From Labrys sp. KNU-23 (lineage in GTDB: Bacteria; Pseudomonadota; Alphaproteobacteria; Rhizobiales; Labraceae), in NCBI RefSeq assembly GCF_008330945.1, contig NZ_CP043489.1:620001-684000 (forward strand): 64,000 nt of DNA, in the 5' to 3' direction. A model generated the notes under the pieces. That model had not been told where the DNA came from, ran no database searches, and saw only the letters and a list, made by a program, of their open reading frames with translations. Below, piece by piece: positions 29,071 to 37,646 of this stretch. Every line of letters starts with the position of its first letter. Positions within the stretch are counted from its first letter, which is position 1. The position numbers were made by a program, and so were the translations under genes.

Positions 29071-30990
29071 ATGAGCACGCCCGCACTCGATGTCATCACG
29101 ATCGGCCGCGCTTCGGTGGATCTTTATGGCCAGCAGGTCGGCGGCAGGCTGGAGGACATGTCCTCCTTCACCAAGGCCGTGGGTGGCTGCCCCGCCAATA
29201 TCGCCATCGGCACTGCCCGCCTCGGCCTGAAATCGGCTCTGATCACCCGCGTCGGCGACGAAGCCATGGGCCGTTTCATTCGCGAGCAGATGCAGCGCGA
29301 GGGTGTTGCGATCGAGGGCGTCCATACCGATCCCGCCCGCCTCACCGCCCTGGTCATTCTCGGCGTGCGCGACGAGAAGCAATTTCCCCTCATCTTCTAT
29401 CGCGACAACTGCGCCGACATGGCGCTCGACGAAAGCGACATCGACGAGGCCCTGATCGCCTCGGCGGCGGCCATCGTCGTCACCGGCACGCATTTTTCCC
29501 AACCCAACACCGATGCCGCCCAGCGCAAGGCCATCCGCCTGGCCAAGAAGCATGGCCGCAAGGTGGTGTTCGATGTCGACTACCGGCCCAACCTCTGGGG
29601 CCTCGCCGGGCATGGGGCGGGCGAAGAGCGCTATATCAAAGCCGATCACGTCACCCAACATCTGCAGACCATCCTGCCCGATTGCGACCTGATCGTCGGC
29701 ACGGAAGAAGAACTCGCCATTGCCGGCGGTTCGGAGGACACGCTCGAAACGCTGCGACGCATCCGGGCCATCTCCGCCGGCACCATCGTCTGCAAGCGCG
29801 GGCCGATGGGCTGTGTGGTCTTTCCGGGCGCTATTCCGGCGAGCCTCGACGATGGCATCCGCGGACCGGGCTTTCCGGTCGAGGTCTATAACGTCCTCGG
29901 CGCGGGCGATGCTTTCCTGTCCGGATTCCTGCGCGGCTGGCTGCGCGGCGAGCCGCTCGAAACCGCCTGCGCCTATGCCAATGCCAGCGGGGCCTTCGCG
30001 GTCTCCCGCCTGCTCTGCTCGCCGGAGATTCCGACTTTCACGGAGCTGAGCTATTTCCTCGACCATGGCAGCAAGGAACGCGCCTTGCGCAAGGATGCCG
30101 CCCTCAACCACATCCATTGGGCCACCACCCGGCGCCCGGCCCCGGAGGGGCTGATGGCGCTCGCCGTCGACCACCGCGCCCAGATGGAGGCGATGGCGGA
30201 CGAGATCGGTGTGTCGCGCGAGCGCATCTCCGCCTTCAAGGCCCTGGCAGTCAAGGCCGCCGGCAGGATCGCAGCCGGGCGGCCCGGCTTCGGCATGCTG
30301 ATCGACGGTATCTATGGCCGCGAAGCCTTGTTCCGCGCGGCCGATCATCCCTTCTGGATCGGCCGGCCGGTCGAGCTTCCCGGATCCCGGCCCCTGGAAT
30401 TCGAGGGCGGCCCCGATGTCGGCACCAGCCTGATCGAATGGCCGGTGGGCCATACCATCAAATGCCTTTGCTTCTATCATCCGAGCGACACCGCTGCCCT
30501 CAAGGAGCAGCAGGAGCGCCAATTGCTGCGCCTCCATGCTGCCGCGCGCACGGTGGGACGCGAATTGCTGATCGAGATCATTGCCGGCAAGCACGGTCCG
30601 CTCGAGGACGACACCGTGTCGAGCGTGGTGCAGCGCCTCTACGATCTCGGCATCAAGCCGGACTGGTGGAAGCTGGAGCCGTTGAAGACCGCCGCGGCCT
30701 GGCGTGCCGTCGCCGAGGTGATCGAACGCAACGATCCGCTCTGCCGCGGCATCGTGCTGCTCGGCCTGGAAGCGCCGGAGGAGGACCTCGAAGCCGCCTT
30801 CGCGGTGGCGGCAAGCCAGCCCATGGTCAAGGGTTTTGCCGTTGGACGCACCATCTTCAACGAACCGGCCCGGGCCTGGCTGCGCGGCGACCTCAGTGAC
30901 GAGGACGCCGTTGACGCCATGGCATCGCGTTTCGCCCGGCTGGTCCAGGCCTGGCAGAGTGCGTCGGGACAGGCCGCAGCAGCCCAATAG
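29071..30990 (+). CDS. iolC: Bifunctional 5-dehydro-2-deoxygluconokinase / DUF2090 aldolase-like protein
   Basis: 639 residues, two domains. Residues 1-~320 are a PfkB kinase (GGCPANIAIGTARLGL, and NVLGAGDAFLSGFLRGWL with the catalytic Asp) phosphorylating 5-dehydro-2-deoxy-D-gluconate. Residues ~335-639 are DUF2090 (LMALAVDHRAQMEAMADEIG, EIIAGKHGP, KPDWWKLEP, VKGFAVGRTIFNEPA), which resembles class I aldolases and is thought to supply the next step, cleavage of the 6-phosphate to dihydroxyacetone phosphate and malonate semialdehyde (the IolJ role). The fusion is usual in rhizobia. ATG 29071 has GGAGGTCAAGG before it. First gene of the iolCDEB set. Confidence 0.92.
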   Translation: MSTPALDVITIGRASVDLYGQQVGGRLEDMSSFTKAVGGCPANIAIGTARLGLKSALITRVGDEAMGRFIREQMQREGVAIEGVHTDPARLTALVILGVRDEKQFPLIFYRDNCADMALDESDIDEALIASAAAIVVTGTHFSQPNTDAAQRKAIRLAKKHGRKVVFDVDYRPNLWGLAGHGAGEERYIKADHVTQHLQTILPDCDLIVGTEEELAIAGGSEDTLETLRRIRAISAGTIVCKRGPMGCVVFPGAIPASLDDGIRGPGFPVEVYNVLGAGDAFLSGFLRGWLRGEPLETACAYANASGAFAVSRLLCSPEIPTFTELSYFLDHGSKERALRKDAALNHIHWATTRRPAPEGLMALAVDHRAQMEAMADEIGVSRERISAFKALAVKAAGRIAAGRPGFGMLIDGIYGREALFRAADHPFWIGRPVELPGSRPLEFEGGPDVGTSLIEWPVGHTIKCLCFYHPSDTAALKEQQERQLLRLHAAARTVGRELLIEIIAGKHGPLEDDTVSSVVQRLYDLGIKPDWWKLEPLKTAAAWRAVAEVIERNDPLCRGIVLLGLEAPEEDLEAAFAVAASQPMVKGFAVGRTIFNEPARAWLRGDLSDEDAVDAMASRFARLVQAWQSASGQAAAAQ

Positions 30991-31136
30991 CCCTCGCGAA
31001 GCAGGTTCGTGCAGGCTAAGGTCCGGCATTCCAGGCAGGAGGCCGCGCAGGGCCTCCACTTTTCGACAAGAGACATTCGGAGCAGGCAACTCGACCATTT
31101 TGATAGTTGAGTCCAATACGCTCAGGGAGAGATTTC

Positions 31137-32984
31137 GTGGCTACCATCCGTCTCACAATGGCCCAGGCCCTGGTCCGCTTCCTCACCGCCCAGAAGACGG
31201 TCGTCGACGGCGAGACCGTGCCGATTTTCGCAGGCGTCTTTGCTATTTTCGGGCATGGCAACGTCGCCGGCATCGGCGAGGCCCTCTACCAGGCGCGCGA
31301 AATCCTGCCCACCTATCGCGCCCATAACGAACAATCGATGGCCCATGCCGCCACCGCCTATACCAAGGCGATGCGCCGCCGCCGCATGATGGCCTGCACC
31401 ACCTCGATCGGACCGGGAGCGACCAATCTGGTTACCGCCGCGGCCGTCGCCCATGTCAATCGCCTGCCGCTCCTCTTGCTGCCGGGCGACGTCTTCGCCA
31501 ATCGCCGGCCCGATCCGGTGCTGCAGCAGCTCGAGGATTTCGGCGACGGCACCCTGACCCCGAACGACGCCTTCCGGCCCGTCTCGCGCTATTTCGACCG
31601 CATCACCCGCCCCGAGCAGATCATCCCGGCCCTGGCACGAGCCATGACCGTGTTGACCGATCCGGCCGATTGCGGCCCGGTGACGCTGGCGCTGTGCCAG
31701 GACGTGCAGGCCGAGGCCTATGACTATCCCGCCTCCTTCTTCGAGGAACGGGTCTGGACCAGCCGGCGCACGCGTCCCGATGAAGACGAATTGGCAGCCG
31801 CCGTCGCCGCTCTGAAGGCCGCCCGCAAGCCCGTGATCGTCACCGGCGGGGGCACGCTCTATTCGCAGGCCGAAGGTACCCTTGCCGCCTTTGCCGCCAG
31901 GCACGGCATCCCGATCGGCGAAACCCAGGCCGGCAAGAGCGCGATCGCGCTGGACGACCCGCTCGGCATGGGCGCCATCGGCGTGACCGGCACCGGCGCC
32001 GCCAACACGGTGGCCGAGGAGGCCGATCTGGTGCTGGCCGTGGGCACCCGGCTGCAGGACTTCACCACCGGTTCCTGGGCCCTGTTCAAGGCCGATACGC
32101 ATCGCATCATCGGCCTCAATACCCAGCCTTTCGACGCTGCGAAGCACCGGGCTCTGCCGCTGGTCTGCGATGCCAGGGTGGGTCTCGAATTGCTGTCGAA
32201 CGCTCTCGGCAGCTGGAAAGCGCCGGAGGATTGGACGAGCAAAGCGGTGTCCGACCGGGAAGCATGGCTGAAGACGGCTGCCCGCTACACCGACGCCAGC
32301 AATGCCGAACTGCCCTCCGACGCCCAGGTGATCGGCGCCGTGCAGCGGGTCGGCAAGCCCACCGATATCGTGGTCTGCGCCGCCGGTGGCTTGCCCGGCG
32401 AGCTCCACAAGCTCTGGCAGGCAGGCGCGCCGGGCGGCTATCACATGGAATATGGCTATTCCTGCATGGGCTACGAGATCGCCGGCGGGCTGGGCGTGAA
32501 GATGGCCGAGCCTGATCGCGAGGTCATCGTCATGGTCGGTGACGGCTCCTATCTGATGGCCAATTCCGAGATCGCCACCTCGATCATGGCTGGCGCGAAA
32601 CTGACCATCGTGGTGCTCGACAATCGAGGCTACGGCTGCATCAATCGCCTGCAGCGGGCGACGGGCGGCGAGAGCTTCAACAATCTGCTACGCGACACCC
32701 GCCACGACGTTCTGCCGGACATCGATTTTGCCGCGCATGCGGCCAGTCTTGGTGCCCATGCCGTCAAGGTCAAGAGCCTGGCCGAGCTGGAGGCTGCCGT
32801 GACTGCCGCACGCGGCCATGTCAGGACCTCCGTGGTGGTGATCGATACCGATCCGCTCGAATCGACCGATGCGGGCGGAGCCTGGTGGGATGTCGCCGTC
32901 CCCGAGGTTTCGCAGCGCCGCGAGGTCGAGGCGGCCCATGCGACCTATCTGACCAAAAAGGCGCTGCAGCGCGTGGGTGACTGA
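31137..32984 (+). CDS. iolD: 3D-(3,5/4)-trihydroxycyclohexane-1,2-dione acylhydrolase
   Basis: 615 residues, ThDP-dependent enzyme opening the diketo-inositol ring to 5-deoxy-glucuronate. The three-domain ThDP pattern is seen: RAHNEQSMAHAATAYTKA with the catalytic Glu near residue 60, GPGATNLVTAA, then IVTGGGTLYSQAEG (central domain), and the ThDP pocket VMVGDGSYLMANSEIAT...LDNRGYGCIN (GDG-x~25-N motif). GTG 31137 is chosen because GGGAGAG lies at a good distance; a TTG start at 31107 has no RBS. It is 146 bp after iolC and 40 bp before iolE. Confidence 0.95.
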   Translation: MATIRLTMAQALVRFLTAQKTVVDGETVPIFAGVFAIFGHGNVAGIGEALYQAREILPTYRAHNEQSMAHAATAYTKAMRRRRMMACTTSIGPGATNLVTAAAVAHVNRLPLLLLPGDVFANRRPDPVLQQLEDFGDGTLTPNDAFRPVSRYFDRITRPEQIIPALARAMTVLTDPADCGPVTLALCQDVQAEAYDYPASFFEERVWTSRRTRPDEDELAAAVAALKAARKPVIVTGGGTLYSQAEGTLAAFAARHGIPIGETQAGKSAIALDDPLGMGAIGVTGTGAANTVAEEADLVLAVGTRLQDFTTGSWALFKADTHRIIGLNTQPFDAAKHRALPLVCDARVGLELLSNALGSWKAPEDWTSKAVSDREAWLKTAARYTDASNAELPSDAQVIGAVQRVGKPTDIVVCAAGGLPGELHKLWQAGAPGGYHMEYGYSCMGYEIAGGLGVKMAEPDREVIVMVGDGSYLMANSEIATSIMAGAKLTIVVLDNRGYGCINRLQRATGGESFNNLLRDTRHDVLPDIDFAAHAASLGAHAVKVKSLAELEAAVTAARGHVRTSVVVIDTDPLESTDAGGAWWDVAVPEVSQRREVEAAHATYLTKKALQRVGD

Positions 32985-33024
32985 CACGCTTTCCTTCTAC
33001 AACCCGATATACCGGAGCCTATCC

Positions 33025-33915
33025 ATGCCTATCCGTATTGGCGCCAACCCCATCGGCTGGTCGAATGACGACATGCCTGAGATCGGTGGCGACACCCCGC
33101 TCGAAACCTGCCTGGCGGAGGCCAGGGAAGTCGGCTTCGAGGGCATGGAGCTCGGCAACAAATTCCCGCGCGAGGCAAATGCCCTCAAGGCCGCGCTCGC
33201 GCCCTTCGGTCTCGCCTGCGTCGGCGGCTGGCACTCGATCGAATTGCTGACCCGGGACGAGCATGCCGAGTTCGCAGCGGCACGGGCCCATATCGACCTG
33301 CTCAAGGCTGTGGGTACCAGCGTCTTCATCGTGGCGGAAACCTCCAACGCCATCCATGGCGACAAGGCCAGGCCGCTGTCGCAGCGTCCGGTGATGACAT
33401 CCGCAGACTGGACCGAATATGGTCGCCGCATCACCGCCTATGCCGAGATGCTCAAGGCCGAAGGACTGCAGCTCGACTATCACCATCACATGGGCACCAT
33501 CGTGCAGTCGCAGGCCGACATCGATGCCTTCATGGCGGCGACCGGCCCGGCCGTGCACCTCCTGCTCGACACCGGCCACGCCACCTGGGGCGGCTCGGAT
33601 CCGGCCGACCTTGCCCGCCGCTATCGCGACCGCATCAGCCATGTCCACACCAAGGATGTACGCGCCGATGTAAGGGCGCGTTCCGATGCCGAGGATTGGA
33701 GCTTCCTCGATAGCGTGCTCGCCGGAGTCTACACCGTTCCCGGTGACGGCATGATCGACTTTGCCAGCGTATTCCGCGAACTGCAGAATTATTCCGGCTG
33801 GGTCATCGTCGAAGCCGAACAGGATCCCAAAAAGGCCAATCCGCTGACCTATGCCAAGGCCGGCTACGCCCATCTGCGCAAGGTGCTCGGCGAGACGGGA
33901 TTGAAGGCGGCCTGA
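33025..33915 (+). CDS. iolE: myo-Inosose-2 dehydratase
   Basis: 296 residues, TIM-barrel epimerase-like fold, removing water from scyllo-inosose to give the trihydroxycyclohexane-dione. Characteristic are the start IRIGANPIGWSNDDMPEIGG, EGMELGNKFPR, LDYHHHMGTIVQSQADIDA (metal-binding His), LLLDTGHATWGG and IVEAEQDPKKANPLTYA near the end. ATG 33025 with CGGAG upstream; the frame starts earlier inside iolD. Together with iolD, iolB and iolC it gives a complete route from inosose to the kinase product. Confidence 0.95.
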   Translation: MPIRIGANPIGWSNDDMPEIGGDTPLETCLAEAREVGFEGMELGNKFPREANALKAALAPFGLACVGGWHSIELLTRDEHAEFAAARAHIDLLKAVGTSVFIVAETSNAIHGDKARPLSQRPVMTSADWTEYGRRITAYAEMLKAEGLQLDYHHHMGTIVQSQADIDAFMAATGPAVHLLLDTGHATWGGSDPADLARRYRDRISHVHTKDVRADVRARSDAEDWSFLDSVLAGVYTVPGDGMIDFASVFRELQNYSGWVIVEAEQDPKKANPLTYAKAGYAHLRKVLGETGLKAA

Positions 33916-33990
33916 TAGGCTGGCCGTCGGGCAAAGTTCTTCCCGGCCGGGCGGCCACTTCGATGCACCGGCAGCACTGAGCCCTGAGTC

Positions 33991-34112
33991 ATTATGCGAT
34001 TGGACGGCATTACCAAGAATCGCAAAGACGCTCTGGCCAATCCGCTGGATTGGCTGGGAAACAAGGAGTTGGAGCACATAAGCGTTCAGTCATGAATACG
34101 CTTTGCTCTAGG
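33991..34112 (+). repeat. Dispersed palindromic repeat family 1, copy D
   Basis: Lies wholly between iolE and iolB. TATGCGATTGG and AATCGCAAAGACG (34018-34030) at left, CCAATCCGCTGGATTGGCT and GTTCAGTCATGAATACG in the middle, CTTTGCTCTAGG at right. The last bases run into AGGAGG (34110-34115), the ribosome-binding site of iolB. Same subtype as copy E. Confidence 0.8.
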
Positions 34113-34117
34113 AGGCC

Positions 34118-34915
34118 ATGATGTCGAGACTTCTCCTCAAGCCCGGCAAGTCCGGCTCCCGTATCCACCAGGTCACGCCGCAATCGGCGGGCTGGACCTA
34201 TGTGGGTTTCGAAGTCCATGATCTCGCGGCGGGCGAAAGCCTGAGTGCCGAGACCGGCGCTACCGAAATCTGCCTCGTGCTGGTGGCCGGCAAGGCTTCG
34301 ATCAAGGCCGGCAGCCAGGATTTCGGCGTATTGGGCGAGCGCACCAATCCCTTCGAAGGTGCGCCCTGGTCGGTCTATGTTCCCGCCGGCTCGAGCTATG
34401 AGGTCAAGGCTGAAACACCGGTCGAACTGGCGGTGTGCGCGGCGCCGGGCACCGGTGCCCTGCCTGCCCGGGTGATCGGCCCAGACCAGGTCGGCCAGGA
34501 AACCCGCGGCAAGGGATCGAATACGCGCCATGTCCGCAACATCCTGCCGGAATGGGAACCGGCCGAGAGCCTGCTGGTCGTGGAGGTGATCACCCCGTCC
34601 GGCAATTGGTCGAGCTATCCGCCTCACAAGCACGACCAGGACAACCTGCCCGCCGAAAGCCTGCTGGAAGAAACCTATTATCACCGCTTCAACCCAGCCC
34701 AAGGCTATGGCGTCCAGCGCGTCTATACGGATGACCGTTCGCTCGACGAAGTGATTGCCTTCTCTGATCGCGACGTCGTCCTCGTGCCCAAGGGCTACCA
34801 CCCCGTCGGCGCGGCCCACGGCTACGATCTCTATTATCTCAATGTCATGGCTGGGCCAAAGCGCATCTGGAAGTTCCACAACGACCCGGATCACGCCTGG
34901 CTGGTGCAAGCCTGA
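34118..34915 (+). CDS. iolB: 5-deoxy-glucuronate isomerase
   Basis: 265 residues, double cupin barrel, converting 5-deoxy-D-glucuronate to 5-dehydro-2-deoxy-D-gluconate, the IolC substrate. Seen are WTYVGFEVHDLAAGES near residue 28 and, in the second barrel, NWSSYPPHKHDQDN and LEETYYHRFNPAQGYGVQ with the cupin His/Glu ligands, then VLVPKGYHPVGAAHGYD. Start ATG 34118 or ATG 34121; both share AGGAGG, which is partly made by the edge of the dispersed repeat. A strong terminator follows, closing the iol operon. Confidence 0.95.
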   Translation: MMSRLLLKPGKSGSRIHQVTPQSAGWTYVGFEVHDLAAGESLSAETGATEICLVLVAGKASIKAGSQDFGVLGERTNPFEGAPWSVYVPAGSSYEVKAETPVELAVCAAPGTGALPARVIGPDQVGQETRGKGSNTRHVRNILPEWEPAESLLVVEVITPSGNWSSYPPHKHDQDNLPAESLLEETYYHRFNPAQGYGVQRVYTDDRSLDEVIAFSDRDVVLVPKGYHPVGAAHGYDLYYLNVMAGPKRIWKFHNDPDHAWLVQA

Positions 34916-34960
34916 GGCTTTTACTACCGATACTTCCCGGTCGACTATCCATTCTTCCAA

Positions 34961-34994
34961 GGCCCGCGAGCCCCAGTCTCGCGGGCCTTTCGTT
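34961..34994 (+). terminator. Terminator of the iolCDEB operon
   Basis: AAGGCCCGCGAG (34961-34972), loop of 7 nt, CTCGCGGGCCTT (34980-34991) then TCGTTATT. Perfect 12-bp stem. Confidence 0.85.
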
Positions 34995-35349
34995 ATTCCG
35001 GAATGACGGCGTTCTCGGTGCCTACCGATAAAAAGACACTGGCCTAATACCTTGGAGGTAACGCCCCTGTCCGCCTGGCTTCCAAAACCATCCCCCATCG
35101 ATAGCAAGGCATACGCCTCTGTAAGCCGTTCGGAACCAATTGAAGGTTAATATTTCTAAATAATGAGCTTTATTTCACCTAAAGCTGGGACATGTTCTCC
35201 GAATTTTCAATTGCAACCATCGTAGAATGGAAATTATATACCACCATCTCCAAGGCATCTATAAAAATGAGCCGAGTGCGACTTTCTTGTTACAGACTCA
35301 ACGTCCGAGAAACGTCACTATTCGGAAAATGTTGTTAGGACACATAGCC
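34995..35349. promoter_or_regulatory. AT-rich leader region of the porin-like gene
   Basis: 355 bp without a gene. From about 35135 the base composition becomes AT-rich (TTAATATTTCTAAATAATGAG, then ATGGAAATTATATACC), as usual before a strongly expressed outer-membrane protein. The exact -35/-10 boxes cannot be assigned with confidence. A long 5' untranslated leader is possible. Confidence 0.45.
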
Positions 35350-36093
35350 ATGAAAATTTCTGTCGCCGCTCTGGCAATCCTGCTTTCCTCAACGGCCGCC
35401 TACGCCGCCGATCTCGCTCCTCAGCCCGTCGAACCGATCGCGCCGGTGGCTGCCCCCTATTCCTGGACCGGCTTCTATGGCGGTGTTCAGGCGGGCTATA
35501 CCTGGGGCAAGTCCGACTATTCCAACTACCGCATTTCAGACGGATTGTGGGACTACAAGGGCCAAATCGATGCCAAAGGCTTCACCGCAGGTGTCTATGC
35601 CGGCTACAATTATCAGTTCCAAAACAACCTGGTCGTCGGCCTCGAAGGCGACATCAACTACGATTCCGCAAAGGGCAAAGCTCGAGCCAGGGGCAACCTC
35701 AATTATCCAGATCCCAATGTCGATCCCATCACTCCCAGAACCCAGGAAGCTGAGCTGAAGTGGGATGGCTCTGTGCGCCTGCGCATTGGTTATGCCATTG
35801 ACCGCTTCCTGCCTTACATCACGGGTGGCGTCGCCTTCGGCAAATATGATTATTCCCCGACCTGGAAAATCGATCAGGCCCTGCACTATTCTAGCACTCA
35901 TGTTGGCTGGACCGTAGGCGCTGGCCTCGAATATGCCGTCACCGACAATCTGATTGCCCGCATCGAATATCGCTATGCCGACTACGGTAAGAAAGACTAT
36001 CTCGACTATGCCCCAACTGCGGGGGGGCGTTTCAACGATCGGATCAATCTGAAGACCCATACGATCCGCGCCGGTATTTCCTACAAGTTCTGA
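35350..36093 (+). CDS. Outer membrane beta-barrel protein, Omp25/Omp31 family
   Basis: 247 residues. Sec signal peptide (MKISVAALAILLSSTAAYAA, cleavage near 20). The mature start DLAPQPVEPIAPVAAPYSWTGFYGG is the hallmark of rhizobial/Brucella Omp25-Omp31 proteins. The following alternating aromatic/charged strands (AGVYAGYNYQFQNNLVVGLEGD, VRLRIGYAIDRFLPYITGG, VGWTVGAGLEYAVTDNLIARIEY) form an 8-stranded barrel ending in the OmpA-type C-terminal Phe (GISYKF). ATG 35350 begins the signal peptide; earlier in-frame ATGs are not credible. Two hairpins follow the stop. Role: structural surface antigen or small porin. Confidence 0.93.
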   Translation: MKISVAALAILLSSTAAYAADLAPQPVEPIAPVAAPYSWTGFYGGVQAGYTWGKSDYSNYRISDGLWDYKGQIDAKGFTAGVYAGYNYQFQNNLVVGLEGDINYDSAKGKARARGNLNYPDPNVDPITPRTQEAELKWDGSVRLRIGYAIDRFLPYITGGVAFGKYDYSPTWKIDQALHYSSTHVGWTVGAGLEYAVTDNLIARIEYRYADYGKKDYLDYAPTAGGRFNDRINLKTHTIRAGISYKF

Positions 36094-36108
36094 TCGATCC
36101 TCTACCCT

Positions 36109-36179
36109 CCTCGCTATCCGACGATAGCGAGGACCAGGAAGAATTGATGCGCGCCGGCCACGCTGGCGCGTTTGTCTTT
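36109..36179 (+). terminator. Two hairpins after the outer-membrane protein gene
   Basis: First hairpin: CCTCGCTATC (36109-36118), loop CGAC, GATAGCGAGG (36123-36132). Second: CGCGCC (36150-36155) with GGCGCG (36165-36170) followed by TTTGTCTTT, the likely terminator. The rest of the 36094-36421 gap is moderately AT-rich with no gene. Confidence 0.7.
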
Positions 36180-36421
36180 GCATGCCGATGATCCGGCCAC
36201 GTCGCCGCGCTCCTCGTCTCTATCGGCCTTCGCAATATTCAGGCTGTCATGATGATTGACGGCGATCCACTTTCATTGCACGCAATTAATCTTCATATCT
36301 CGATCGGAATGAAGCAAATCGGGCGAGACTACAGTATGAAGGCACGGCTTCGTTCGCGGTGACGTCGGATCCCGACACCGCGGTTTGCCGGCATGACGCC
36401 CAACCCACTGCCAGGACTTCC

Positions 36422-37258
36422 ATGAAACAGCTCTTCAAGGCCCTCATGATGCACAGCGCCATCGGCGCCTGGCTGGGTAAACTGCCTTTCGTAAAGGGGC
36501 TTTACATCAAGCACATCTGGGCGGGACGGATGGATCTGTTCTACGGCCTATTCGGCAGCTACGCCGAAGCCGAGCGCTTTTCCGCGAATATCGGCAAGGT
36601 CGGCTGGCACGACAACACCCTCGCCGAACTGCTGGTCCGCGACGCCGAGGTCGACGCCCCCACTCTGTTCCAGACCTCGCAATTTGCGGTCATGCTGTGG
36701 CTGTCGAAGCTCCTCCAGCCGGGCGGCACCGTGCTCGACTTCGGCGGCGCCGGCGGCATCTTCTACGAACTGTGCGAGCGCTATGGTCTCCTGAAGCCGC
36801 CCCTGGCCTGGCATGTCGTCGACATGCCCGACATGGTCGAGCGCGGGCGGCAGCGCCATGCGCAGCTGGGATCCAGCATGATCAGCTTCGGGTCGGAGCT
36901 GGCACAGGCGCCATCCCCCGACATCATGCTCATGCTGGGCATGATCCAGTATCTGCCTGACCCTTTCGGCGAGCACGGCCCCGGCATACTCGACACGGTT
37001 CCGGCCTTGCCCGAGCATATTCTGATCAACAAGATCCCCATCTCCGACGCACCCGACACCTGGACGGCTCAGAACCACGTGTCCTCGGTCATCCCGTGCC
37101 GGTTGTTCAATCGCGCGAAGTTCCTGGCCTATTTCGAGGCGCACGGCTACCGCCTGCAGGATCGCTGGCTGGTGCCCGAGCTCCAGGCCGAAATCCCGTT
37201 CCATCCTGAGCGCACACTGACCTATTTCGAAGGGTTTTATCTGCGCAGGCAGGCCTGA
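36422..37258 (+). CDS. TIGR04325 family putative methyltransferase
   Basis: 278 residues. The first ~95 residues are helical (ALMMHSAIGAWLGKLPFVKG, LFYGLFGSYAEAERFS), followed by an SAM-binding Rossmann start GGTVLDFGGAGGIFYELCERYG (DFGGAGG), an acidic residue after the second strand (HVVDMPDMVERG) and MLMLGMIQYLPDP. This is the layout of the TIGR04325 group, found mostly in surface-polysaccharide or glycan loci and biochemically uncharacterised. ATG 36422 has CAGGAC before it; the frame begins at 36359. It stands alone between AT-rich gaps, followed after 388 bp by a JmjC-like gene, with which it may form an accessory pair. Confidence 0.82.
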   Translation: MKQLFKALMMHSAIGAWLGKLPFVKGLYIKHIWAGRMDLFYGLFGSYAEAERFSANIGKVGWHDNTLAELLVRDAEVDAPTLFQTSQFAVMLWLSKLLQPGGTVLDFGGAGGIFYELCERYGLLKPPLAWHVVDMPDMVERGRQRHAQLGSSMISFGSELAQAPSPDIMLMLGMIQYLPDPFGEHGPGILDTVPALPEHILINKIPISDAPDTWTAQNHVSSVIPCRLFNRAKFLAYFEAHGYRLQDRWLVPELQAEIPFHPERTLTYFEGFYLRRQA

Positions 37259-37646
37259 GCAGAGTTTGGGATCCTGCAGATTTCTACTGATCGATGCCGT
37301 GGCTCCATCGGAAGGAAGCTGCCTGGGCCGAGTCGCGATTTTGCAAAGATCGGCCCGGGGCGGCGCTCCCGGCTCCTGCCGGCGGCAAGCCTCAGCCTTT
37401 CTGAGGCCACTCCTGCTTCAAATCACCAAAAGTAGTAGACAGTGTAGCTTCCAGTCGGATCCGGCAACCGCCCAAATAAGGACCGTCTTACGTTCGGATA
37501 TTGCACCCCGCGCAATTCGGAGTACCCTCAGTATATCTGCACCTATCCACTAAGATTGCCGCACATTCACATTTTTCCCAGCTTGCAACCGTTTGCCGCA
37601 GCAAGCAAGATACTTTCAAAATTAGTGTATCTCTTCTTTTTTACGA
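37259..37646. other. 388-bp gap, small hairpin and AT-rich promoter region
   Basis: A 7-bp hairpin GCCTCAG / CTGAGGC (37389-37395, 37401-37407, loop CCTTT) may end the methyltransferase transcript. From about 37540 to 37640 the DNA is AT-rich (for example ACATTCACATTTTTCCC and AAAATTAGTGTATC), probably the promoter of the next gene. No gene seen. Confidence 0.45.
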
